A stretch of 64,000 nucleotides of DNA from the NCBI RefSeq assembly GCF_000473165.1, contig NZ_KI421504.1, positions 682,596 through 746,595 of the forward strand, read 5' to 3'. The notes beneath the pieces are model-generated. The model was not told the DNA's origin, did not search any database, and was given only the letters and a program-made list of their open reading frames with translations. This document shows positions 43,068 through 50,284 of the stretch, piece by piece. Every line of letters begins with the position of its first letter. The stretch's first letter is position 1. The stretch is from Leisingera aquimarina DSM 24565. Its GTDB lineage: Bacteria > Pseudomonadota > Alphaproteobacteria > Rhodobacterales > Rhodobacteraceae. The position numbers and the translations under genes are program-made.

Positions 43068-43664
43068 ATGCCCGCAAAACCCGCCCGTGCATGGCAGCGC
43101 ATGCTTTCCGGCCGCCGCCTGGATCTGCTGGACCCGACACCGATGGATATCGAGATCGAGGATATAGCCCACGGCCTGGCCTTTGTCGCACGCTGGAACG
43201 GCCAAACCAGGGGGGACTTCGCCTATTCCGTAGCTGAGCATTCGCTGCTGGTTGAAGACCTGTTCACCAGGATGCATCCCAAGGCGCCGGTTAAATGGCG
43301 GCTGGCTGCATTGCTGCATGATGCACCAGAATATGTGATCGGGGATATGATTTCTCCGGTCAAAGCCGCTGTGGGGCCGGGGTATGGCGAACTGGACTTG
43401 CGACTGACCGCGGCCATTCACCTGCGGTTTGGCCTGCCCGCTGCCTTGCCCAAGACTGTGAAAACGCAAATCAAGCGGGCCGACAAGATCAGTGCCTGGA
43501 TGGAAGCGGTGCAGATTGCTGGCTTTTCAGAAAAAGAGGCCAGCAGATTTTTTGGACGTCCAAAGCCGGAAACCGTCGAGGGCTTCAATATCGTTCTGCG
43601 CCCGCCGCTGGAAACCCGGGTGGCTTTTTTAGACCGCCACGCGGAATTGATAAATCAGCTTTGA
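43068..43664 (+). CDS. HD-domain phosphohydrolase (YfbR-like)
   Basis: A 198-residue HD-fold protein. The metal ligands follow the HD pattern: His58 in YSVAEHSLLVEDL, His84-Asp85 in LAALLHDAPEYVIGDM and Asp139 in IKRADKISAWM. The resemblance is to YfbR-type 5'-deoxynucleotidases and other nucleotide hydrolases, and the substrate is uncertain. The frame runs far upstream, but the ATG at 43068 opens the recognised domain and has an AGGA site. It converges on regA with a three-base gap. The 233-base gap upstream holds a TATAAT (42911) and a GC-rich hairpin but nothing certain. Confidence 0.88.
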   Translation: MPAKPARAWQRMLSGRRLDLLDPTPMDIEIEDIAHGLAFVARWNGQTRGDFAYSVAEHSLLVEDLFTRMHPKAPVKWRLAALLHDAPEYVIGDMISPVKAAVGPGYGELDLRLTAAIHLRFGLPAALPKTVKTQIKRADKISAWMEAVQIAGFSEKEASRFFGRPKPETVEGFNIVLRPPLETRVAFLDRHAELINQL

Positions 43665-43667
43665 GCT

Positions 43668-44222
43668 TCAACGCGGGCTGCGTTTGGCCAGAATACGCTG
43701 CAGGGTGCGGCGGTGCATGTTAAGCCGCCGTGCGGTTTCCGAGACATTGCGGTCGCACAATTCATAGATCCGCTGGATATGCTCCCAGCGCACCCGGTCG
43801 GCGCTCATCGGGTTTTCCGGCGGCGGCGGCAGCACATCCTCGTTGGCCAGCAAAGCGTTCATGATGTCGGTGGCATCGGCCGGCTTGGACAGGTAATCTG
43901 TCGCACCGATCTTGACCGCTGCGACAGCCGTGGCGATGGCGCCATAACCGGTCAGCACCACAACGCGGCTATCCGGGCGTTTTTCCCGCAGCACTTCGAC
44001 CACATCCAGACCATTGCCGTCTTCCAGCCGCAGATCCACCACCGCAAAGGCCGGCGGACGGGCCGTTGCAATGGCACTGCCTGCGGCAACCGACCCCGCG
44101 GTCTCCACTGTGAAGCCCCGCTTTTCCATTGCCTTGGCCAGACGCCGCAGAAACGGCTCGTCATCATCAACCAGCAGCAGTGTCTTATCGGGTCCAATAT
44201 CCTGCAGAGCAGTTTCGGCCAT
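43668..44222 (-). CDS. regA: redox response regulator RegA/PrrA/ActR
   Basis: A 184-residue two-domain response regulator. The receiver domain includes LLVDDDEPFL (acid pocket), phospho-acceptor Asp63 in FAVVDLRLEDGNG and the switch lysine in DYLSKPADA. After a proline-rich linker (VLPPPPENP) comes the highly conserved Fis-type helix-turn-helix ending ARRLNMHRRTLQRILAKRSP. In related bacteria RegA controls photosynthesis, CO2 and nitrogen fixation and respiratory genes. It lies 80 bases after senC on the same strand, and its sensor RegB is encoded divergently. Confidence 0.97.
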   Translation of the reverse strand: MAETALQDIGPDKTLLLVDDDEPFLRRLAKAMEKRGFTVETAGSVAAGSAIATARPPAFAVVDLRLEDGNGLDVVEVLREKRPDSRVVVLTGYGAIATAVAAVKIGATDYLSKPADATDIMNALLANEDVLPPPPENPMSADRVRWEHIQRIYELCDRNVSETARRLNMHRRTLQRILAKRSPR

Positions 44223-44302
44223 GCCCAGTCCTCCGCGAAATTATTATCTGTTCACGCAAGAATATGTCCGGGCATGGGAAAAGGTCAAACAGCTATCCTG
44301 CT

Positions 44303-44923
44303 TTAGATTTTTTCGATGAAGCAGGCGGTCTTGTCGGCCATCTGCTCGGCCGTTTCATCACGGCGGTAGAATTCCACAAAGCCGTCTCCGGGCAGCACCA
44401 GGTAAGAGAAAGTGGAATGGTCGACGAGGTAATAATCCTCGTCGCCTTCGTTCTTCTTGAAGTAGGTCTTGTAGGCCTTGCTGGCGGCCTTCACCTGGTC
44501 GAGAGACCCTGTCAGCCCGATCATCTTTTCATGCAGGTTTTCGGCGAAATCGCCAACAGCTTCAGGGGTATCGCGGTCCGGGTCGATGGAAATGAACACC
44601 GGTGTCACGCTGATGCCGCGCTCTGCCAGCACATCCACAGCATCTGCATTGCGGGCAGAATCCATCGGGCAAACGTCGGGACAGAAGGTGTAGCCGAAGT
44701 AAACAATAGACGGTTCGGTGATCACATCCTTATCGGTGACTGTCTCACCCTTGGCATTGACCAGCTCGAACGCTCCGCCGATGGTATCGGTGCCTCCAGC
44801 GATCTGGCTGCTGCGGCACTGTGCGAATTTGTCGCTTCCAGCCCCTCCGCGGGTCATAAACCAGGCGCCCCCCACAAGGGCAGCAACAAAAGCAACAGCA
44901 AGAAGAGCATAGACGCGGGTCAT
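44303..44923 (-). CDS. senC: SCO1/SenC/PrrC-family copper protein
   Basis: A 206-residue membrane-anchored thioredoxin-fold protein. An N-terminal signal anchor (VYALLAVAFVAALVGGAWFM) places the domain in the periplasm. Copper-binding residues are the CxxxC of YFGYTFCPDVCPMD and the distal histidine in LVDHSTFSYL. Members deliver copper to cytochrome oxidase CuA or act as thiol-disulfide reductases. In Rhodobacter the homologue (PrrC/SenC) modulates the RegB-RegA relay. Its place between regB and regA is the classical one. Confidence 0.95.
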   Translation of the reverse strand: MTRVYALLAVAFVAALVGGAWFMTRGGAGSDKFAQCRSSQIAGGTDTIGGAFELVNAKGETVTDKDVITEPSIVYFGYTFCPDVCPMDSARNADAVDVLAERGISVTPVFISIDPDRDTPEAVGDFAENLHEKMIGLTGSLDQVKAASKAYKTYFKKNEGDEDYYLVDHSTFSYLVLPGDGFVEFYRRDETAEQMADKTACFIEKI

Positions 44924-45039
44924 GAGATCACACTTTTCGTCAGGGAAGGGTTGTTGATCGTTTGCTGCGCCAGACCTATCAAGAAATACAGCCGATGCAA
45001 CTGGCGCACGGCGTCACATCTGCGGGAGCAACAGACCTA

Positions 45040-46434
45040 ATGAGCGATCGCATCTTCAAACTGATGAGCGGCCAGGAACACAGCCACTGGATCCGCCTGC
45101 GGACCCTGATCCTGCTGCGCTGGGTGGCCATTGCCGGACAAATCGCCGCCATTGCCGTGGCGCAGCACCGTTTTAACCTGCAGTTGGAGCTGGGCCTGTG
45201 CTATCTGGCTATTGGCATTTCAGCCGCAGGCAATCTTATCGCCATTTTCGCCTTCCCGGAAAACAAGCGCCTGACCGAATTTGAGAACTTCCTGATGGTG
45301 CTGTTCGATCTGCTGCAGCTGGCCTTCCTGGTGTATCTGACTGGCGGGCTGAACAATCCCTTTGCCTTGCTGGTGCTGGGGCCAGTGACCATTTCCGCCG
45401 CTGTTATGGGACTGCGTTCCACCCTGACCATAGGTGCCACCGCCGTCATTCTGGTCACCCTGATGGCGGAATTCCACCTGCCGCTGCGCACTGAGCAGGG
45501 TTTCATCCTGCGTATCCCCGACGTGTTCATCTTCGGCAATTGGATCGCCATCGTTATCGCCATCCTGTTCATCGGCGCCTATTCCTTCCGGGTCAGCAAT
45601 GAAATGCGCTCGATGTCGGATGCGCTCAGCGCCACCCAGCTGGCATTGTCGCGCGAGCAAAAGCTGACCGACCTGGGCGGCGTGGTGGCGGCGGCGGCGC
45701 ATGAGCTGGGCACTCCGCTGGCCACCATAAAACTCGCCAGTGCAGAACTGATCGAGGAACTGGACGACCGCCCTGACCTGCGCGAAGATGCGGCGCTGAT
45801 CCGTGAACAGGCCGACCGATGCCGCGACATCCTGCGCGGCATGGGCCGGGCCGGAAATGACGATTTGCATTTGCGTCAGGCACCAATTTCAACCCTGGTG
45901 ACCGAAGCGGCAGAACCGCACATGAACCGCGGCAAATCCGTCATCTACCATGAGGAGCCGCTGGAGGGAGGTGATTTCCAGCAGCCGACGGTGATGCGTA
46001 AGCCCGAGATCATTCATGGATTGCGCAATCTGGTGCAGAATGCAGTGGATTTCTCCCGCTCCACTGTTTGGATCGATGCTGCGTGGAACAACGACCGGAT
46101 CATCCTGCGGATCTGCGACGATGGCCAGGGGTTTCCGCCGCATCTGCTGGGCCGCATTGGCGATCCGTTTGTGCGCCGCCGACGGGGCGAAAACGAGCTG
46201 AAGCAGCGGCCTGAGTATGAAGGCATGGGGCTGGGTCTGTTCATTGCTAAAACGCTGCTGCAGCGCACTGGCGCACAGGTAAGGTTCGCCAATGGCGCAG
46301 ACCCTTTCCAGACTCTCAGCCCCTACCGCGAACGGCGCGGCGCCATCGTCGAAGTAGCCTGGCCGCGCAAAAAAATCGACGCCATGGCAGACGGCGGCCC
46401 TGTCATTGGGAAAAATATACCTTTAGAAATTTAA
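45040..46434 (+). CDS. regB: redox sensor histidine kinase RegB/PrrB
   Basis: A 464-residue membrane sensor kinase. Six transmembrane helices fill residues 20-185, with the quinone-sensing heptad GGLNNPF at 102-108. The H-box is AAAAHELGTPLATIKL (His221), the redox-active cysteine is Cys261 in EQADRCRDILRG, and the N and G boxes are NLVQNAVDFS and GMGLGLFIAKTLL. The start at 45040 gives the same distance to the WIRLRTLILLRW segment as in Rhodobacter PrrB; ATG 44995 is an alternative. It is divergent from senC-regA. Confidence 0.96.
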   Translation: MSDRIFKLMSGQEHSHWIRLRTLILLRWVAIAGQIAAIAVAQHRFNLQLELGLCYLAIGISAAGNLIAIFAFPENKRLTEFENFLMVLFDLLQLAFLVYLTGGLNNPFALLVLGPVTISAAVMGLRSTLTIGATAVILVTLMAEFHLPLRTEQGFILRIPDVFIFGNWIAIVIAILFIGAYSFRVSNEMRSMSDALSATQLALSREQKLTDLGGVVAAAAHELGTPLATIKLASAELIEELDDRPDLREDAALIREQADRCRDILRGMGRAGNDDLHLRQAPISTLVTEAAEPHMNRGKSVIYHEEPLEGGDFQQPTVMRKPEIIHGLRNLVQNAVDFSRSTVWIDAAWNNDRIILRICDDGQGFPPHLLGRIGDPFVRRRRGENELKQRPEYEGMGLGLFIAKTLLQRTGAQVRFANGADPFQTLSPYRERRGAIVEVAWPRKKIDAMADGGPVIGKNIPLEI

Positions 46435-46523
46435 CTATTCACTTTTGGGCAACCAATTAAACTTCATTTAACCATTATTAGGGAACCATGCGGGTAAACG
46501 AGAGCTGAACTGGGCAGGACGAC

Positions 46524-48071
46524 ATGCAGGACTTCGCTTCGATCGAATGGTTTGTACTGGCAGTGCTTTGTGCTGCAACAGCGGCTGCGGCGGTCTGGTG
46601 GCTGTCGCCTAATCCGCGCCGCAATGGCATGGAAACTGATCTGCTGGCCGGCGACGGCCGTACTGATGCGGTGTTCCTGTTTGACGAAAACAGCCTGATC
46701 GGCTGGTCTTCGGGCGCGCGCAAATTCATTGGCGACCAGGCGGAAAACTTTGACTGGGGCATGCTGCGCGACCAACTGGCCCGCAGCTACCCGGGCCTGC
46801 CGCAATCGCCGGGCTTCCTCAAAGATGTCGGCCCGCTCGTGCTTTCCGGCACTGCATCCGCCGAAAGCCGCGAGGCGCATTGCGAATGGATCGACGGGGT
46901 CACCCGCGTCCAGCTGCGCCGCAGCACCTTGGAGGAACAGAACAAATCCCTGGATCAGGAGCTGACCACCCTGCGCGCTGCCGTGCATCAGGCGCCCTAC
47001 CCGGTCTGGCTGCAGTCGGAGGAGGGCAACGTCACCTGGTCCAACCTCGCCTATGACGACCTCAGCCAGAAGATCCGCGGCCGCAATGCCGACTTTGCCG
47101 AGCCTCTGTTCACTGACCTCCACGACCCGATGACCAGCGGCAAGCCGGAGCGGATCTACATCCCGCTGCCGGAAAGCAACAAAAAACTGTGGTACAACGT
47201 TTCCACCACAGAAACCGAAGCCGGCTGGCTGTGCCACGCGGTGGATGTGAATGCCGTAGTCGACGCCGAGGTTGCCCAGCGCAATTTCGTGCAGACTCTG
47301 GCCAAGACGTTTGCACAGCTGTCGATCGGCCTTGCGATTTTTGACCGCAACCGCCAGCTGGTGCTGTTCAACCCGGTGCTGATAGACCTCACTGCCCTGC
47401 CCGCCAACTTCCTCAGCTCGCGTCCCAATCTGCTGACTTTCTTCGACCGGCTGCGCGACCAGCGGATGATGCCGGAACCGAAAAGTTACTCCAGTTGGCG
47501 CCACCAGATGGCTGACCTCTTGGAGGCCGCTGCCGAAGGCCGGTACCAGGAAACATGGTCGCTGCCGTCGGGGTCCGTCTACAAGGTTTCGGGCCGGCCG
47601 CATCCGGATGGCGCCATTGCCTTCCTGTTCGAAGATATCACAGCCGAGGTCACCCTCACCCGCCAGTTCCGCTCCGAGCTGGAGATGGGTCAGTCGATCA
47701 TGGACCAGATGGACGAGGCGATTGCGGTCTTCGCCAGCGATGGCAGCATGACCTTTTCCAACAGTGCATATGGCAGCCTCTGGTCGATGGACCCGGAAGC
47801 GAGCTTTGCCAAAGTGTCAATCATGGACGCCAGCCGGATCTGGCAGGACACCTGCGCGCCGACCCCGGTTTGGGGTGAGATCCGCGACTTTGTCGCCGGC
47901 GGCGAAGGGCGCGAGGCCTGGTGGTCGAATGTCCAGCTGCGCGACGGCACGCGCATGATCTGCAAGGTCTCCGCAATCCAGAACGGTGCCACAATGGTCA
48001 GCTTCCGCGCACCGGAAACTGTCACCCTGCCGGAAGGCCAGCAGCGCTTCCCCGCTATCAGTCAGGGCTGA
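46524..48071 (+). CDS. PAS-domain membrane protein without kinase domain
   Basis: A 515-residue protein with one N-terminal transmembrane helix (WFVLAVLCAATAAAAVWWL) and at least three PAS-like modules: around residues 45-110, 155-250 (APYPVWLQSEEGNVTWSN) and 265-370 (SIGLAIFDRNRQLVLFNPV), plus a fourth at about 390-490 (MDEAIAVFASDGSMTFSNSA). No histidine kinase, GGDEF or EAL domain follows. It resembles the sensory part of DivL-like kinases. A signalling or scaffolding role is likely. It lies between regB (gap 89) and tsaE (gap 49). Confidence 0.85.
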   Translation: MQDFASIEWFVLAVLCAATAAAAVWWLSPNPRRNGMETDLLAGDGRTDAVFLFDENSLIGWSSGARKFIGDQAENFDWGMLRDQLARSYPGLPQSPGFLKDVGPLVLSGTASAESREAHCEWIDGVTRVQLRRSTLEEQNKSLDQELTTLRAAVHQAPYPVWLQSEEGNVTWSNLAYDDLSQKIRGRNADFAEPLFTDLHDPMTSGKPERIYIPLPESNKKLWYNVSTTETEAGWLCHAVDVNAVVDAEVAQRNFVQTLAKTFAQLSIGLAIFDRNRQLVLFNPVLIDLTALPANFLSSRPNLLTFFDRLRDQRMMPEPKSYSSWRHQMADLLEAAAEGRYQETWSLPSGSVYKVSGRPHPDGAIAFLFEDITAEVTLTRQFRSELEMGQSIMDQMDEAIAVFASDGSMTFSNSAYGSLWSMDPEASFAKVSIMDASRIWQDTCAPTPVWGEIRDFVAGGEGREAWWSNVQLRDGTRMICKVSAIQNGATMVSFRAPETVTLPEGQQRFPAISQG

Positions 48072-48120
48072 GCCCGGAAACCGGCTTGCAGCAGACCGGC
48101 GGCGGCGCCATTCTAGCGCC

Positions 48121-48597
48121 ATGACCACGGATACCGCGTCCTGCACGCTGAACTCACCGGATGATACGGCCCGTTTGGCCGCACAAATCGCCGGGGCCCT
48201 GTGCCCCGGCGATTGCCTGTTGCTGGAAGGGGTAATCGGCGCCGGCAAGACCCATTTCGCCCGCCACTTGATCCAGTCGCTGATGGAGGTACCAGAAGAC
48301 GTCCCTTCGCCCACCTTCACACTGGTGCAGACCTATGACGTGCCCGCCGGCGAGCTGTGGCACACCGACCTCTACCGGCTGTCCTCCCTGGACGAGATGG
48401 AGGAGCTGGGACTGACTGAAGCTTTTGAGACCGCCATCTGCCTGGTGGAATGGCCCGACCGGCTGGCTGAGCTGACGCCGCCCCATGCCCTGCGCCTCAC
48501 GCTGGCGCTGGACCCGGAACACGAAGACCGCCGCCATCTGACGCTCAGCTGGAGCGATGCGAAATGGCGGCCCCTGATGGAGCGCATCTGCGCATGA
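48121..48597 (+). CDS. tsaE: tRNA threonylcarbamoyladenosine biosynthesis ATPase TsaE
   Basis: A 158-residue P-loop ATPase that works with TsaB and TsaD in making t6A37 of tRNA. The Walker A is LEGVIGAGKTHFAR. SPTFTLVQTYDV is the switch I-like segment, WHTDLYRLSSLDEMEELG carries the conserved D-Y-R, and LVEWPDRLAELTP holds the Walker B-like glutamate. The ATG at 48121 begins the family region. Its stop overlaps the start of amgK (ATGA, 48594). Confidence 0.96.
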   Translation: MTTDTASCTLNSPDDTARLAAQIAGALCPGDCLLLEGVIGAGKTHFARHLIQSLMEVPEDVPSPTFTLVQTYDVPAGELWHTDLYRLSSLDEMEELGLTEAFETAICLVEWPDRLAELTPPHALRLTLALDPEHEDRRHLTLSWSDAKWRPLMERICA

Positions 48598-49592
48598 CTG
48601 ACCGCAACACACTGTGCGAAACATTTCTCTCGGCCACGCCATTTGGCGACTGGCAACGGGGACCGCTGGCCGGCGACGCTTCGAACCGGCGCTACGAACG
48701 GCTGACGGCTGACAATGGTAAGACCGTTGTGCTAATGGACGCGCCGCCGGAAAAGGGCGAAGATGTCTGCCCTTTTATCCGCATTGCCGAATACCTGCGT
48801 GCCCAAGGTCTCAGCGCCCCGGAGATCCTGGCACAGGACGTTGAGAATGGCTTTTTGCTGCTGGAAGACCTGGGCGATGATCTTTTTGCCCGCGTCGTTC
48901 TTCAGAAACCGGCGCTGGAAATGGAGCTCTATAAGGCAGCCACCGATGCGCTGGTTTCCTTGCACCAAGCACCGATGCCGGATCTGGAACCATATGGCTC
49001 GCGAATGATGGCAGAAATGGCCGGTCTGGCGCTGCTGAAATACCGCGACGGCATCCTCGGCGGCCATGATCCTGACTTGCAATCCAGGTTCGAGGATCAC
49101 TTCGAAGACATCCTGCGTGAATCCGTCAAAGGCGATCCTGTTCTGGTTCAGCGTGACTACCACGCCGAAAACCTGCTGTGGCTGCCGGGCCGCAACGGGG
49201 TGGCGCGAGTAGGTCTGCTGGACTTCCAGGACGCCCGCGCCGGCCACTGCGCATATGATCTGGTGTCGCTGCTGCAGGATGCCCGCCGCGACGTGCCGGC
49301 TGCCATCGAAATGCAGATGATTGATCGCTACATCTCTGCCGCCGGAGTGGATGAGTCCGGTTTCCGCACCGCCTATAACGTGTTGGGCGTGCAGCGAAAC
49401 CTGCGTATCCTCGGCGTCTTTTCCCGGCTTAGCCAGGAATACGGCAAGCCCCATTACGTGGACTTGATCCCGCGGGTGTGGAGCCATTTCATTCGCGGGC
49501 TGGAGCATCCTGCGCTGGCTACGGTTGCGAATCTGTTGCGTGAAAGCCTGCCGCCCCCAACCCCGGACAATCTGGACAAGCTGAGGCCCTGA
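48594..49592 (+). CDS. amgK: sugar kinase of the AmgK type (phosphotransferase)
   Basis: A 332-residue aminoglycoside-phosphotransferase-fold kinase. GDASNRRYERL is the N-lobe nucleotide region, VLVQRDYHAENLLWLPG is the catalytic Brenner loop and VGLLDFQDARAGHCAYDL is the metal-binding segment. With murU directly downstream it fits AmgK, which phosphorylates the anomeric hydroxyl of N-acetylmuramic acid and N-acetylglucosamine in cell-wall recycling. The assignment rests on family and context. It overlaps tsaE by four bases and murU by one (TGATG). Confidence 0.9.
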   Translation: MTDRNTLCETFLSATPFGDWQRGPLAGDASNRRYERLTADNGKTVVLMDAPPEKGEDVCPFIRIAEYLRAQGLSAPEILAQDVENGFLLLEDLGDDLFARVVLQKPALEMELYKAATDALVSLHQAPMPDLEPYGSRMMAEMAGLALLKYRDGILGGHDPDLQSRFEDHFEDILRESVKGDPVLVQRDYHAENLLWLPGRNGVARVGLLDFQDARAGHCAYDLVSLLQDARRDVPAAIEMQMIDRYISAAGVDESGFRTAYNVLGVQRNLRILGVFSRLSQEYGKPHYVDLIPRVWSHFIRGLEHPALATVANLLRESLPPPTPDNLDKLRP

Positions 49593-50284
49593 TGCAGCGC
49601 TCTCCTGATGCCGTTATGCTGTTTGCCGCGGGGTTTGGAACCCGGATGCGGGAGCTGACCCGCGACAAGCCGAAACCGATGATCGAAGTCTCAGGACGGC
49701 CACTGATCGCCCATGCGCTGGAGCTCGCCCAAGCCGTCCGGCCAGCCCGGATAGTGGCAAACTTGCATTACAAGCCGGAGCCGCTAAAGACCTTATTAGA
49801 GCATGAAAATGTGCTCATCAGTCTCGAATCCCCCGAAATTCTCGACACCGGCGGCGGTCTGCGCCAGGCTTTGCCGCTGTTGGAGGACGGGCCGGTTTTC
49901 ACCATGAATACCGACGCCATATGGAAGGGCCCGAACCCATTGCATTTGGCCCTGCAAGCTTGGGACCCCGACCGCATGGACGCACTTCTGGTCTGTGTGC
50001 CGCTGGAACGTGCAGTGGGCCGCACCGGCGGTGGGGATTTCGCGGCGGATGCCGACGGCCGCATCAGCCGCGGCGGGAAGTTAGTCTATGGCGGGGTTCA
50101 GATCCTGAAAACACAGGATCTTCATCAGATTGAGGAGCAGGTGTTCTCTCTGAATGTCCTGTGGAACCAGATGACCGCACAAGGCCGGTTGTTTGCCCTG
50201 GAATATCCTGGCCGCTGGTGCGATGTGGGCTATCCAGAGGGGATCACACTGGCCGAGGATCTGATAGCCGCAGATGATGTTTGA
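49592..50284 (+). CDS. murU: nucleotidyltransferase, MurNAc-1-phosphate uridylyltransferase type
   Basis: A 230-residue nucleotidyltransferase. The N-terminal signature is VMLFAAGFGTRMRELTRDKP, with KPMIEVSGRPLIAHALE after it, FTMNTDAIWKGPN as the metal-binding loop and WCDVGYPEGITLAEDL near the end. Next to amgK it is expected to make UDP-MurNAc from MurNAc-1-phosphate, a recycling route that by-passes MurA. It overlaps the preceding stop by one base and the addB start by 11. Confidence 0.92.
   Translation: MQRSPDAVMLFAAGFGTRMRELTRDKPKPMIEVSGRPLIAHALELAQAVRPARIVANLHYKPEPLKTLLEHENVLISLESPEILDTGGGLRQALPLLEDGPVFTMNTDAIWKGPNPLHLALQAWDPDRMDALLVCVPLERAVGRTGGGDFAADADGRISRGGKLVYGGVQILKTQDLHQIEEQVFSLNVLWNQMTAQGRLFALEYPGRWCDVGYPEGITLAEDLIAADDV

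Noticed and set aside
46464-47603. Minus-strand 379-codon open frame opposite the PAS protein
   Set aside because: The composition is typical of an antisense shadow, and the plus-strand PAS modules are convincing.
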